Shown: positions 1-8,806, counted from the first letter of the stretch. The stretch is DNA of 32,643 nucleotides from Actinomyces sp. (GCA_012837655.1 DUQT01000239.1:1-32643), one strand, 5' to 3'. A program made the numbers and translations. Notes: a model not told the origin generated them from the sequence alone.

Positions 1-78
1 CGCCACCACGGCGAACCCGCGGCCGTGTTCGCCGGCCCGGGCGGCCTCTATCGCCGCGTTCAGCGCCAGCAGGTTGGT
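1..78 (-). pseudogene. Remnant of methyl-accepting chemotaxis protein signalling domain (no start, runs off window)
   Basis: Read on the minus strand, bases 78 to 1 encode the highly conserved hairpin tip of MCP cytoplasmic signalling domains, including [20 protein letters not shown]. In intact MCPs this tip contacts CheA and CheW. The frame continues upstream only as far as a TAG at 133-135 and contains no ATG, GTG or TTG codon. The residues before the conserved block (VIPNESE) do not look like the usual lead-in (IADQ). Homology therefore seems to begin abruptly near base 78-82, and the rest lies outside the window. It could be a decayed gene, a recombination scar next to a tRNA, or a contig-edge or assembly chimera. 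The identity of the motif is secure; its biological status is not. Confidence 0.6.
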
Positions 79-163
79 TTCTGATTCGTTTGGAATAACA
101 GAGTCTTTATGAACTAGACTAAACCGGTACGTCTAGTACGACGCCAACGACAGTTGGTTGAGA

Positions 164-236
164 GCCCCGATAGCTCAGCGGATAGAGCGTCTGCCTCCGG
201 AGCAGAAGGTCGCAGGTTCGAGTCCTGTTCGGGGCG
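164..236 (+). tRNA. tRNA-Arg (anticodon CCG)
   Basis: The 73-nt cloverleaf reads clearly. The acceptor arms are GCCCCGA and TCGGGGC with discriminator G. The D-arm contains AGCTCAGCGGATAGAGC. The anticodon stem TCTGC/GCAGA encloses the loop CTCCGGA, giving anticodon CCG. The T-arm contains GGTTCGAGTCC. No 3' CCA is encoded. A T-rich stretch (CTTTTCTTT) follows directly and may act as the termination signal. The ORF-track entry at 158-364 runs through this gene and is spurious. Confidence 0.97.
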
Positions 237-308
237 CTTTTCTTTGCCCACTAACGACTGTGAGCGTCAACACGTTACGCGGCTCGCGCGACTGGCCTGG
301 GACCAAGA

Positions 309-340
309 TTGGCCCCAAGATTTTTTCTAGGTGGGATAAT
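309..340 (+). promoter_or_regulatory. Candidate rpiB promoter
   Basis: A GATAAT hexamer at 335-340, inside GTGGGATAATGG, is a good -10 element and would start transcription about 27 nt before the rpiB ATG. TTGGCC at 309-314 is the best -35, but the 20-nt spacing is long. The same GTGGGATAATG string occurs just before ywlC, which supports its being a real -10 context here. Confidence 0.4.
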
Positions 341-373
341 GGCACCGTTAAGTACCTCGATTAGGAGATCGTA

Positions 374-835
374 ATGCGCGTACATATTGCTGCTGACCAC
401 GCGGGGTTTGAGCTCCGTGAATTCTTGATTGAGCGCCTAGAGGGTGCCGGCCATGAAGTTATCGATCATGGCGCAAAGGATTACGACCCGATGGACGCAT
501 ACCCGACCATGTGTATCCCAGCTGCCGAGGCCGTTGCCGCGGATCCGGGTTCGTTGGGCATCGTGATTGGTGGTTCCGGCAACGGTGAGCAGATGGCTGC
601 CAACCTGGTTGATGGCATCCGCGCAGCACTCGTGTGGAACGAATCAACCGCAGTTTTGGCGCGTGAGCACAACGACGCAAACGTCATTTCGATTGGTGCG
701 CGCCAGCACACGAAGGAAGAAGCCGCACACTTTGTGAAGGTGTTCCTAGCAACTCAGTTCTCGGGCGATACCCGCCACAAGCACCGCATCGGCCTCATGA
801 CCAAGTACGAGCAGGAACGCTGCAAGGAAAAGTAA
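374..835 (+). CDS. rpiB: Ribose-5-phosphate isomerase B
   Basis: Interconverts ribose 5-phosphate and ribulose 5-phosphate in the pentose phosphate pathway (cytosolic). The 153-residue product begins MRVHIAADHAGFELRE, the RpiB/LacAB signature with the phosphate-binding AADHAG loop. It also contains GGSGNGEQ, where actinobacterial RpiB proteins use a glutamate in place of the cysteine seen in E. coli-type enzymes. NDANVISIGARQ and the C-terminal RHKHRIGLM basic region fit the family. Length is normal. AGGAG about 6 nt before the ATG supports the start. It is probably transcribed alone: tRNA-Arg lies upstream, and a repeat tract plus a terminator-like hairpin lie downstream. Confidence 0.95.
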   Translation: MRVHIAADHAGFELREFLIERLEGAGHEVIDHGAKDYDPMDAYPTMCIPAAEAVAADPGSLGIVIGGSGNGEQMAANLVDGIRAALVWNESTAVLAREHNDANVISIGARQHTKEEAAHFVKVFLATQFSGDTRHKHRIGLMTKYEQERCKEK

Positions 836-917
836 AACGCGGAGCTACCAGCGTCAGCGCTTGACGTTAGGAAAGAGCTAACAGGTAGCGAAGGGCGCAC
901 ACAAGCGAAGACACTGC

Positions 918-1036
918 GTCGTTTCAACAAACGTCGCTGATGTCACGTCGTCCGCAACAGACGCCGATGCTATCGGGCCGTCTACGGCAGACGCCGATCA
1001 CATCGGGTCGTCAACAACAGAAGCCGCTGATGTCGC
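918..1036. repeat. Four imperfect ~30-bp tandem repeats between rpiB and argS
   Basis: Four head-to-tail units occupy 918-946, 947-976, 977-1006 and 1007-1036. They are 29, 30, 30 and 30 nt long and each begins GTCGT or GCCGT. Each contains a CAACAGACGCCGAT-like core, for example GCAACAGACGCCGATG and GGCAGACGCCGATCAC. Divergence is mostly by substitution and the period is almost exact. No supported ORF uses this stretch. It fills most of the 333-bp gap between rpiB and argS and ends just before a hairpin. Confidence 0.75.
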
Positions 1037-1054
1037 GTCCACTAGACGCTAAAG

Positions 1055-1084
1055 GGATGAAGCCAGGGGAACCTGGCTTCATCC
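1055..1084 (+). terminator. Hairpin terminator-like structure upstream of argS
   Basis: A perfect 13-bp stem, GGATGAAGCCAGG paired with CCTGGCTTCATCC, closes on a GGAA loop. The T-tract is absent (AATTCTGG follows), as is common for GC-rich I-shaped hairpins in actinobacteria. A second small hairpin (AACTGG/CCAGTT at 1104-1119, followed by TTT) lies just downstream. One or both probably end rpiB transcription before the argS promoter. Confidence 0.6.
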
Positions 1085-1131
1085 AATTCTGGTCGGTGTG
1101 ACCAACTGGTCGCCCAGTTTTCGGGCGCGAG

Positions 1132-1161
1132 TTACCTCAAAAACGGTGAACCCTCTAGGAT
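1132..1161 (+). promoter_or_regulatory. Candidate argS promoter, leaderless arrangement
   Basis: TAGGAT at 1156-1161 fits an actinobacterial -10 (TAnnnT), with a weak -35 TTACCT at 1132-1137 (18-nt spacer). Only seven bases separate the -10 from the argS GTG, so the transcript would begin at or next to the start codon, with no room for a ribosome binding site. Confidence 0.5.
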
Positions 1162-1168
1162 TGAGGGC

Positions 1169-2848
1169 GTGACTCCTAAAGATTTAGAAGAACTCATCCA
1201 TGCTGTACTGACCGGCGCCGTAGCGGACGGCGAAGTTGAACTCGCCGCTGAAGACATTCCGCAGGACGTGACCGTCGAACACCCTCGCAACCGTGAACAC
1301 GGCGACTGGGCTACCAACATCGCAATGCGCCTGGCTAAGAAGGCTGGCACCAATCCGCGTGCCCTGGCTGAAATCCTCGCTCGACGCCTGCGTGAACAGG
1401 ACGGCATCGCCGAAGTCGACGTAGCAGGACCCGGGTTCATCAACATCCGCCTTGAAGCGGCATCCGCTGGCGAACTCGCCCGCACCATCCTGGAAGCCGG
1501 CGAAAACTACGGAAACAACGAGTCCAAAGCCGGAACACACGTGAACCTTGAATACGTGTCCGCCAACCCGACCGGCCCCATCCACCTTGGTGGCGCACGC
1601 TGGGCCGCGGTCGGTGACTCCATGGCCCGCCTCCTGAAAGCAGCTGGAGCTGAAGTCACCCGCGAATACTACTTCAACGACCACGGCGCCCAAATCGACC
1701 GTTTCGCCCGCTCTCTCTACGCCCGCGCAAAGGGCGAAGAAGCACCAGAAGATGGCTACGGTGGCCAATACATTGAAGATATCGCCAACCAGGTCATGGC
1801 CGACGCCCAGGCCGCAGGCGAACCAAACCCACTTGACCTGCCCGAAGAGGAAGCTGTCGAAGCGTTCCGCGCTCGCGGCGTTGAACTCATGTTTGCTGAA
1901 ATTAAAGACAAGCTCAGCGAGTTCCGCACCGAGTTCGACGTTTTCTTCCACGAAGATTCCCTGCACGAATCCGGCGCAGTTGACGAAGCGATCCAGATCC
2001 TTCGCGACCGTGGCCATATTTTCGACGAGGGCGGTGCTACGTGGCTGCGTACCACCGACTTCGGTGATGACAAGGATCGCGTAGTTGTGAAGTCTGACGG
2101 GGAGACCGCCTACTTTGCAGGCGACCTGGCTTACTACTTGGATAAGCGCAACCGTGGAGCCGACGAAGCGGTGTACCTGCTTGGTGCTGACCACCACGGT
2201 TACATTGGCCGCATGATGGCAATGTGTGCCGCGTTTGGGGACGAGCCGCACAAGAACCTTGAGATTCTGATTGGCCAGATGGTCAACCTGGTTCGCTCAG
2301 GTAAACCTGTCCGCATGTCCAAGCGCGCCGGCACAGTTGTTACCTTGGACGACCTCGTGGATGCAGTTGGTGTTGACGCTGCACGTTATTCGCTGGTTCG
2401 CACGTCAATCGACCAAAACGTAGATATTGATCTTGACCTGCTGACCCAAAACACGAATGACAACCCGGTTTACTACGTGCAGTACGCACACGCTCGAACC
2501 GCGAACGTGAGCCGAAATGCTGATGAGCACGGCGTAACTCGGGATCAGGAGTTCGACCCGTCCGCGCTTGATCACCCGGCTGATGCGCAGCTTCTTGGCG
2601 TTCTTGCACAGTTCCCGTCCGTGGTTGCGCAGGCCGCGCAGTTCTTGGAACCGCACCGCGTGGCTCGCTACCTGGAAGAGCTGGCTGGCGCCTACCACAC
2701 CTGGTACGCGCAGTGCCGCGTGACTCCGCGCGCTGATGAGGAAGTCACCAAGGGCCACGTTGCCCGCCGCTGGCTCAATGACGCGGTCAAGCAGGTACTG
2801 GCAAACGGCCTGAACCTGATCGGCGTTTCCGCTCCGGAGCGCATGTAG
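1169..2848 (+). CDS. argS: Arginine--tRNA ligase
   Basis: Charges tRNA-Arg with arginine (cytosolic class I aminoacyl-tRNA synthetase). The 559-residue product has the N-terminal arginyl-specific domain, then the HIGH-type signature in [20 protein letters not shown] and the KMSK-type loop as MSKRAG. The DALR anticodon-binding domain with [12 protein letters not shown] follows, and the C-terminus is the usual short [13 protein letters not shown]. Full length for the family. The GTG start at 1169 is preferred because the protein then begins with the normal N-terminal helix; no Shine-Dalgarno is at proper distance and a -10 lies only 7 nt upstream, suggesting leaderless translation. A tRNA-Arg gene lies 1 kb upstream, probably by chance. 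argS preceding lysA and hom is a conserved actinobacterial order. Confidence 0.97.
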   Translation: MTPKDLEELIHAVLTGAVADGEVELAAEDIPQDVTVEHPRNREHGDWATNIAMRLAKKAGTNPRALAEILARRLREQDGIAEVDVAGPGFINIRLEAASAGELARTILEAGENYGNNESKAGTHVNLEYVSANPTGPIHLGGARWAAVGDSMARLLKAAGAEVTREYYFNDHGAQIDRFARSLYARAKGEEAPEDGYGGQYIEDIANQVMADAQAAGEPNPLDLPEEEAVEAFRARGVELMFAEIKDKLSEFRTEFDVFFHEDSLHESGAVDEAIQILRDRGHIFDEGGATWLRTTDFGDDKDRVVVKSDGETAYFAGDLAYYLDKRNRGADEAVYLLGADHHGYIGRMMAMCAAFGDEPHKNLEILIGQMVNLVRSGKPVRMSKRAGTVVTLDDLVDAVGVDAARYSLVRTSIDQNVDIDLDLLTQNTNDNPVYYVQYAHARTANVSRNADEHGVTRDQEFDPSALDHPADAQLLGVLAQFPSVVAQAAQFLEPHRVARYLEELAGAYHTWYAQCRVTPRADEEVTKGHVARRWLNDAVKQVLANGLNLIGVSAPERM

Positions 2849-2861
2849 TCCAACCGTTCGT

Positions 2862-2925
2862 TAACCGGCGCGGGGCGTCCACCCTTGCGGGAGCTCCGCG
2901 CCCGCAACAAACCCAAATCCGGTTA
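2862..2925 (+). terminator. Nested inverted repeat between argS and lysA
   Basis: The 120-bp argS-lysA gap contains an outer pair TAACCGG (2862-2868) and CCGGTTA (2919-2925). These surround and partly overlap an inner GC-rich pair GGCGCGG (2867-2873) and CCGCGCC (2896-2902). The two pairings compete for the shared GG. There is no T-tract. It may be a terminator of argS or a leader structure of lysA; the sequence does not decide. Confidence 0.4.
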
Positions 2926-2968
2926 CATACAAGCCACCCGTACGTGAGCCATAGATAGAAGGAGTCCC

Positions 2969-4372
2969 ATGAGCCTCGCCCTCGAAAATCTACGCGCCCC
3001 AAAGCCAACTGAACGCCCGGATTTGTGGCCGTGGAGTGCGAAGTTTGCAGATGGTGAACTCACGCTGGGTGGTTGGCCGGTTACGAAACTGGTGGAGCAG
3101 TGTGGCTCGCCGGTTTACGTGCTGGATGAGCCCGACCTGGTTGGGCGCGCAACGGTGTGGGCGACTGTGATGGCCGAAGAATTCTGGGTCGGCTACGGGA
3201 TGGGCGGCGGATCCGCGTACTATGCAGCGAAGGCGATGATGAGTGCGCGCGTGATCGAACTGGTCACCGCCGCCGGCATGGGTGTTGACACGGCTAGCCT
3301 GGGTGAACTCACGACTGCGTTGCACGCGGGCGCTGATCCGAACATGATCGGCCTGCACGGTAACAACAAGTCGGATGAGGAGCTACGCCTCGCGATTTCC
3401 GCGGGGGAGCGCGGCATCGCCCGCATCGTGATTGATTCTGCGGATGAGGTCGCGCGCGTCGCCGCAATCGCGGAAGAGCTTGGCCGCAAGGCTCGCGTCA
3501 TGATTCGCGTAACGACTGGTGTTCACGCCGGCGGCCACGAGTTCATCGCAACCGCGCATGAAGACCAGAAGTTCGGACTCTCCCTGGCGACCGGCGCCGC
3601 CAAACGGGTCGCGCTCGATATCCAAGACTACGAATCCCTGGAGTTCGTCGGCGTTCACAGCCACATCGGCTCCCAAATCCGCGACCTGGACGCGTTTTCA
3701 GAATCCGCCGGGCGCCTGCTTGGCCTCGTAAAGGATTTACAGGACGAGGGCGTGGCTTGCAACGAACTTGATTTGGGCGGAGGCTACGCGATTACATACA
3801 CCGGCCAGGATCCCGAGCCGACCAGTCCAAAGGATATTGCTCGAGCGCTTGCCTCGGCGGTGCGAAACAAATGTGAAGAGCTAGGTCTGAAGGTCCCGCA
3901 CGTTTCGATCGAACCGGGACGCTCCACGGTTGGGCCTTCAACCGTCACCTTGTACCGGGTTGGCACCGTCAAAGAAGTGCCACTCGGGGATGGCAAGTCG
4001 CGCCTCTACGTCTCTGTTGACGGCGGTATGTCGGACAATATTCGTCCCGCGCTGTACGAAGCCGATTACACGGCGCTGCTAGCGAATCGGGAAGCCAGCT
4101 CCGCCCTCGTACTTGCAAGAATTGTTGGAAAACACTGCGAATCTGGCGACATTGTGGTCCACGATGTTGCACTACCCGCGGACGTGAAACGCGGCGACAT
4201 TTTGGCGGTTCCTGCAACGGGAGCGTACGGACACGCAATGTCGTCGAACTACAACATGTTGACCAGGCCGGGAACGCTCGGCGTTGGGACGGGCGATCCG
4301 CACTGGATCATTTACCCCGAGAAACTGTCTGACCTTTTGGACCGCGACGCTTATCTGGCGTCAAAGAACTAG
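2969..4372 (+). CDS. lysA: Diaminopimelate decarboxylase
   Basis: Last step of lysine synthesis: PLP-dependent decarboxylation of meso-diaminopimelate to L-lysine. The 467-residue protein shows the fold-type III features in order: YYAAKAMMS with the PLP lysine, GVHSHIGSQI, the DLGGGYAITY glycine loop, SIEPGRSTVG, the GKHCESGD active-site cysteine segment, and GAYGHAMSSNYN near the C-terminus. Many homologues have GAYCxxMSSNYN here; this one has GH after GAY. The ATG at 2969 follows AAGGAG at good spacing. hom begins 28 nt after its stop, so lysA-hom-thrB is likely one transcription unit for the aspartate family. Confidence 0.96.
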   Translation: MSLALENLRAPKPTERPDLWPWSAKFADGELTLGGWPVTKLVEQCGSPVYVLDEPDLVGRATVWATVMAEEFWVGYGMGGGSAYYAAKAMMSARVIELVTAAGMGVDTASLGELTTALHAGADPNMIGLHGNNKSDEELRLAISAGERGIARIVIDSADEVARVAAIAEELGRKARVMIRVTTGVHAGGHEFIATAHEDQKFGLSLATGAAKRVALDIQDYESLEFVGVHSHIGSQIRDLDAFSESAGRLLGLVKDLQDEGVACNELDLGGGYAITYTGQDPEPTSPKDIARALASAVRNKCEELGLKVPHVSIEPGRSTVGPSTVTLYRVGTVKEVPLGDGKSRLYVSVDGGMSDNIRPALYEADYTALLANREASSALVLARIVGKHCESGDIVVHDVALPADVKRGDILAVPATGAYGHAMSSNYNMLTRPGTLGVGTGDPHWIIYPEKLSDLLDRDAYLASKN

Positions 4373-4400
4373 GCTCGTTTCCAGAACCTACGGAGGAAAT

Positions 4401-5705
4401 ATGACCACGAAGACGCAGAATATTGCCGTACTCGGTGCGGGAACTGTTGGATCACAAGTCATTCGTCTAATCAACGAACACCGTGATGACCTGCAGGCAC
4501 GTTCGGGCGCGGTGCTGAATATCTCCGCGGTCCTTGTGCGAAACCTGGACGCGAAACGCGACTACGACGTTGATCAGACGCTGCTCACGACCGACGCGGA
4601 AGGCGCGATCGACGGGGCGGACATCGTCATTGAACTGATTGGTGGCATCGAGCCGGCCTACAGCTATGTGAAGCGCGCACTGAACAACGGTTCAACCGTG
4701 ATCACTGGAAACAAGGCGCTTCTGGCGCAACACGGCCCAGAACTATACGAACTCGCCGCCGAGAACGACACGGATCTTTACTATGAGGCCGCAGTCGCGG
4801 GCGCTGTTCCAATCGTCTACGGCCTGCGCGAATCCCTGGCTGGGGACCGCGTTAACCGCATGATCGGAATCGTGAACGGCACGACGAACTTCATCCTGGA
4901 CCAGATGGCGACGACCGGCGCGTCCTACGATGATGCCTTGAAGGAAGCGCAGGAACTCGGGTTTGCTGAAGCTGACCCGACCGCCGACGTTGAGGGTCTT
5001 GACGCTGCGGCGAAGTGCGCGATCATGGCGTCGCTGGCATTCCATTCCCGCGTTTCCATGGAGGACGTGGCTGTCGAAGGCATCACCAAGATCACCGCGC
5101 AGGACATGGAGGAAGCTGCTGAAAACGGCATGGTTATCAAGCTTCTGGCCATCGCGGAACGACGCGTTGACGATGAGGGCGTTGAAGGTATTGGCGCGCA
5201 GGTCTACCCGGCGCTAGTTCCCACCACGCACCCACTTGCAACGGTATCCGGCGCGTTCAACGCGGTTGTTCTTGAAAACGAATCCGCTGGTCGACTGATG
5301 TTTTACGGCCAGGGAGCGGGTGGCGCGCCAACCGCCTCGGCTGTGCTGTCCGACCTGGTTGCGGGTGCATCGCACCGGGTTCACGGTGGCCACGCGCCAC
5401 GCGAATCGCGCTACGCAGAGCTTCCCATCCTTGACCCGGGCTCAGCTCAAACCCGCTACCAGGTGCGTATCAAGGTAGAAGAACGCGCAGGCGTGCTCGA
5501 AGAGGTCGCTGGCATCTTTGCCCGCCACGGAGTTTCCCTGCTAACCGTCCAGCAGAATGTGCCCGAGCCCGGCAAAGACGTACACATCGTCCTCGCAACG
5601 CACACAACCCGGGATTCCGATTTGCAAGCCGTTATCGACGCACTGGGCAAATCCAAGGTCGTTCAGGCGGTAGAATCCAGTTTGAGGGTTGAAGGAGACA
5701 ACTAA
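4401..5705 (+). CDS. hom: Homoserine dehydrogenase
   Basis: Reduces aspartate semialdehyde to homoserine with NAD(P)H, at the branch to threonine and methionine. From the ATG at 4401 (strong GGAGG 5-6 nt upstream) the protein has 434 residues. The longer track ORF starting at 4284 overlaps lysA and is rejected. It begins with a Rossmann motif, VLGAGTVGSQV, followed by ITGNKALLAQHG and the catalytic segment GIVNGTTNFIL with QELGFAEADPTADVEG. A C-terminal ACT domain (YQVRIKVEERAGVLEEVAGI) fits the feedback-regulated actinobacterial form. It sits five bases before thrB. Confidence 0.96.
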   Translation: MTTKTQNIAVLGAGTVGSQVIRLINEHRDDLQARSGAVLNISAVLVRNLDAKRDYDVDQTLLTTDAEGAIDGADIVIELIGGIEPAYSYVKRALNNGSTVITGNKALLAQHGPELYELAAENDTDLYYEAAVAGAVPIVYGLRESLAGDRVNRMIGIVNGTTNFILDQMATTGASYDDALKEAQELGFAEADPTADVEGLDAAAKCAIMASLAFHSRVSMEDVAVEGITKITAQDMEEAAENGMVIKLLAIAERRVDDEGVEGIGAQVYPALVPTTHPLATVSGAFNAVVLENESAGRLMFYGQGAGGAPTASAVLSDLVAGASHRVHGGHAPRESRYAELPILDPGSAQTRYQVRIKVEERAGVLEEVAGIFARHGVSLLTVQQNVPEPGKDVHIVLATHTTRDSDLQAVIDALGKSKVVQAVESSLRVEGDN

Positions 5706-5710
5706 CTAAA

Positions 5711-6625
5711 ATGCGGCTCACCAACGACTTTGTCCGTGTGCGTGTTCCAGCCACGTCTGCAAATATCGGACCGGGTTTTGATCACGCGGGAATGGCGCTT
5801 CGAATTTTCGACGAGGTCGAGATCCGCGCAGTTGTTGGTGACACGCTAGTCCAAGTAATCGGACATGGCTCCGACACGGTCCCGACGGGGGAGGACAACC
5901 TCATCGTCCGATCGGTTCGCCGTGGCCTGGACTACCTGGACGCCTCCCAGGTTGGCCTGCACATGATCGCGCGCAACCGGATCCCGCACGGCTCCGGCCT
6001 GGGATCATCCGCAGCCGCAATCGTTGCGGGCCTGATGCTCGCTCGCGGTCTAGCGGGGGAGGACTCCATGACCATGGACGAAGTCTTCCAACTCGCCACG
6101 CAGGCCGAGGGGCATCCCGACAATGCCGCTCCAGCCGTCTTCGGTGGAGTCACGTTTTCGTGGATGAAAGAATCCGGGACTGCGCACAGCATCGTCCTCC
6201 CGCCGCCTTCCGGCATTAATGCGTGCGTGTTGACGCCCAAGTTTTCGGTGTCAACGTCCGAAGTGCGCGCGGCCCTGCCCGACCAGGTTCCGCACGTTGA
6301 CGCCCGTTTCAACCTTGCTCGCGCGTCGCTGCTGTCCCTGATTATGGCCGGCGTGGCGTCACCCGAATACCTGATGGACGCCACCGAAGATCGTCTCCAC
6401 CAAGCCCAGCGTGCGTCCGCCATGCCGGCTACGTATGACCTCGTTCAATATTTACGAGGGCGGGGCTTGCCAGCTGTTGTTTCGGGGGCGGGACCGACGG
6501 TTTTGGTGCTCGCTGAGCTCGATCCGGTCATGCGGGAAGAAGCTCAAGCTGCGGGCTGGACTGTGAAGTGTCCGGGAATCTCAGCTGAGGGCGCGAGCAT
6601 CCTAGAGGCCTCCCGAAGCAACTAG
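5711..6625 (+). CDS. thrB: Homoserine kinase
   Basis: Phosphorylates homoserine, the step before threonine synthase. The 304-residue GHMP kinase begins VRVPATSANIGPGFDHAG and carries the ATP-binding motif PHGSGLGSSAAAIVAGL. The C-terminal GHMP motif is seen in AVVSGAGPTVLVLAE. Length is normal. GAAGGAG lies near the end of hom, somewhat far from the ATG, and translational coupling is likely because the gap is five bases. In M. tuberculosis thrC lies between hom and thrB; here no thrC is in the window, so threonine synthase must be encoded elsewhere if the pathway is complete. Confidence 0.95.
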   Translation: MRLTNDFVRVRVPATSANIGPGFDHAGMALRIFDEVEIRAVVGDTLVQVIGHGSDTVPTGEDNLIVRSVRRGLDYLDASQVGLHMIARNRIPHGSGLGSSAAAIVAGLMLARGLAGEDSMTMDEVFQLATQAEGHPDNAAPAVFGGVTFSWMKESGTAHSIVLPPPSGINACVLTPKFSVSTSEVRAALPDQVPHVDARFNLARASLLSLIMAGVASPEYLMDATEDRLHQAQRASAMPATYDLVQYLRGRGLPAVVSGAGPTVLVLAELDPVMREEAQAAGWTVKCPGISAEGASILEASRSN

Positions 6626-6748
6626 CGCCCGGCTCAAAAACCTCAGGTGGGAATGCTTGAGGCATCAACCCTGCACAGCTGCGCCCTCGAGAATCAATTT
6701 TCGGCGACAACTTGGCGGGTTTGGAAAGCGCCGGATGACGCACTCCAT

Positions 6749-6777
6749 TTCCCAAGAACAAAAACAACTGATACTAT
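6749..6777 (+). promoter_or_regulatory. Candidate rho promoter
   Basis: TACTAT at 6772-6777 is a plausible -10, with TTCCCA at 6749-6754 as a weak -35 (17-nt spacer). Transcription from here would give an unusually long leader of about 190 nt before the rho TTG start. Confidence 0.4.
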
Positions 6778-6785
6778 TTAGGGCA

Positions 6786-6901
6786 GGTTCAGTTGAACCG
6801 GAGCTGATCTCGATCAGCATTTTCAATCTTCCATCACGTTATTTGTGTAGGGAAGAATGTATCCACATCCCAGATGTCTCTTTCTTTCCTGCTTTCTTTG
6901 A
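6786..6901 (+). promoter_or_regulatory. Structured rho leader: two hairpins, short uORF and pyrimidine-rich tract
   Basis: Two small hairpins stand side by side: GGTTC-AGTT-GAACC at 6786-6799 and GCTGAT-CTCG-ATCAGC at 6803-6818. The second is followed by ATTTTC and resembles a weak attenuator. Downstream, an ATG at 6857 opens a 14-codon frame (MYPHPRCLFLSCFL) ending in TGA at 6901. The same stretch is C/T-rich and G-poor (TCTCTTTCTTTCCTGCTTTC), the composition Rho prefers in rut sites. rho is autoregulated by Rho-dependent attenuation in other bacteria; that this leader does the same is inference. Confidence 0.45.
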
Positions 6902-6972
6902 TGGAAACGCTCCTGCTTAAATGAGCAGAGATTCACACGGCCACACGATGGCAACACCAGTGAGGAAATTCG

Positions 6973-8790
6973 TTGAGCGAAAACCCAACACAAAAAAGAC
7001 GTCCACTTTCACAGATGCGTCTTGCTGAACTGCGCGAAGTCGCTGAAGAAATGGGTCTTCAAGACTACGCAAAGATGCGCAAGCCCGACCTGCTCGCAGC
7101 GATTCGCGAAGCAAGGGGAGATAAGCCCCGCCGCGGACGCGGGACGTCACCTAAGACCACAGAAAACCAGAAGTCGGATTCCCAAAAGGACGGCGCTTCA
7201 GAGTCTCAGGGCGGTAAGGACCGCCAGCAGCAGAAGCAGGCCGAAAAGTCCGAGGACAAGGGCGACTCTGGTGACTCCAATGGTGAACCACGCAGGCGCC
7301 GTCGTCGCGCGGCCACTGCTGAAGCAGGTTCACCGGAATCCATCCAACTTGACGTGAAGGCCGAGTTGAAGGCCACCAAGAAGGAAATGGATCAAAAGGA
7401 CTCGAAGAAGTCCGATCACAAGTCTGACCAGCACGACGGTCGAAAGAAGTCGTTGGACGACATCAAGCTACCGTCTGCTGATGACGATGACAGCGACGAC
7501 GACTCGAACAGGCACGATGGTGGCGATAATGACCGCCACAATAACCGTCGCCGTAACAATCGTCGCGATGATAATCGTGATAATCGAGGGCGCCGTCGCC
7601 GCGGCCGTGACCGCAACAAGCGCCGCCGTGATGATCGCGAACCCGAGATCACTGAGGACGATGTACTGATTCCGATCGCGGGCATCCTTGATGTGCAGAA
7701 CAACCACGCGTTTGTGCGCACATCTGGCTACCTGCCCGGCCCGAACGACGTTTACGTAACGCTTGGTAACGTCCGTCGCTGGAATCTGCGTCCAGGTGAC
7801 GCGGTTGTCGGTTCGGTTCGCCAGCCTCGTGAAGGCGAGCGTCAGCGCCAGAAGTACAACGCTTTGGTGTCCGTCGATTCGGTGAACGGCATTCCGGTTG
7901 ATAAGGCCGGTAACCGTCCGGAGTTTGCGAAGCTAACGCCGCTTTACCCGAATGAGCACTTGCGTTTGGAGACCACTCCGAAGGCAATCACGCCGCGCGT
8001 CATCGACCTGGTTGCTCCGATCGGTAAGGGCCAGCGTGGCCTGATCGTTTCGCCGCCGAAGGCTGGTAAGACGATCATCATGCAGCAGATCGCTAACGCG
8101 ATTTCGCAAAATGATCCCGAGGTGCACCTGATGGTCGTTCTAGTTGATGAGCGTCCTGAAGAGGTCACCGACATGCGTCGCACGGTTAAGGGTGAGGTCA
8201 TTGCATCTACCTTTGACCGCCCGGCATCTGACCACACGATCGTTGCTGAACTCGCTATTGAGCGCGCAAAGCGTCTGGTTGAACTCGGCCACGACGTCGT
8301 CGTCCTGCTTGACTCGCTGACCCGCCTGGGCCGCGCTTACAACCTGGCAGCCCCGGCATCTGGCCGCATCCTGTCCGGTGGTGTGGACGCGTCGGCACTG
8401 TACCCGCCGAAGAAGTTCTTCGGTGCGGCACGTAACGTCGAAGAGGGCGGATCCCTGACGATCATTGCTTCTGCTCTAGTTGAGACCGGCTCCAAGATGG
8501 ACGAGGTCATCTTCGAAGAGTTCAAGGGTACCGGCAACATGGAGCTACGCCTGTCGCGTCAGCTTGCTGACCGCCGCATTTACCCGGCAGTTGATGTCAA
8601 CGCCTCGGGCACTCGCCGTGAGGAACTGCTGTTCAAGGAGGAAGAGCTCGCAATCATGTGGCGTCTACGCCGCGTACTGGGCGTCCTCGAGCAGCAGCAG
8701 GCTCTGGAGCTTGTGCTTGACAAGCTGAAGGACACGCAAAACAACGCTGAGTTCCTAATGGCAATCGCAAAGACGACGCCTAAGGATTAG
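6973..8790 (+). CDS. rho: Transcription termination factor Rho
   Basis: Hexameric RNA-dependent ATPase that ends transcription. The 605-residue product begins with a Rho_N (SAP-like) region, [14 protein letters not shown]. Then comes a long low-complexity insertion rich in Arg, Asp, Asn and Lys (roughly residues 45-225), typical of actinobacterial Rho. The RNA-binding cold-shock-like domain follows ([20 protein letters not shown]). The ATPase core has Walker [22 protein letters not shown], and [11 protein letters not shown] in the Q/R-loop area. The start is TTG at 6973, preceded by TGAGGAAA at about 6 nt; no ATG in frame gives a better site. A strong hairpin terminator follows the stop. Confidence 0.97.
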   Translation: MSENPTQKRRPLSQMRLAELREVAEEMGLQDYAKMRKPDLLAAIREARGDKPRRGRGTSPKTTENQKSDSQKDGASESQGGKDRQQQKQAEKSEDKGDSGDSNGEPRRRRRRAATAEAGSPESIQLDVKAELKATKKEMDQKDSKKSDHKSDQHDGRKKSLDDIKLPSADDDDSDDDSNRHDGGDNDRHNNRRRNNRRDDNRDNRGRRRRGRDRNKRRRDDREPEITEDDVLIPIAGILDVQNNHAFVRTSGYLPGPNDVYVTLGNVRRWNLRPGDAVVGSVRQPREGERQRQKYNALVSVDSVNGIPVDKAGNRPEFAKLTPLYPNEHLRLETTPKAITPRVIDLVAPIGKGQRGLIVSPPKAGKTIIMQQIANAISQNDPEVHLMVVLVDERPEEVTDMRRTVKGEVIASTFDRPASDHTIVAELAIERAKRLVELGHDVVVLLDSLTRLGRAYNLAAPASGRILSGGVDASALYPPKKFFGAARNVEEGGSLTIIASALVETGSKMDEVIFEEFKGTGNMELRLSRQLADRRIYPAVDVNASGTRREELLFKEEELAIMWRLRRVLGVLEQQQALELVLDKLKDTQNNAEFLMAIAKTTPKD

Positions 8791-8806
8791 GTAAAGACAA
8801 GCAAAG

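Noticed and set aside
158-364. 68-aa ORF at the window start
   Set aside because: It runs through the tRNA-Arg gene and has no ribosome site or familiar protein features.
918-1036. The 30-bp repeats as a CRISPR array
   Set aside because: Units are contiguous with no unique spacers and are far too diverged; no cas genes are present.
1184-2251. 355-aa minus-strand ORF within argS
   Set aside because: A full-length argS with all class I motifs occupies the other strand; the ORF has no recognisable domain or ribosome site.
7416-7721. Overlapping ORFs within the rho low-complexity region on both strands
   Set aside because: Reading the repetitive Arg/Asp/Asn codons in other frames gives monotonous peptides; rho explains the sequence.
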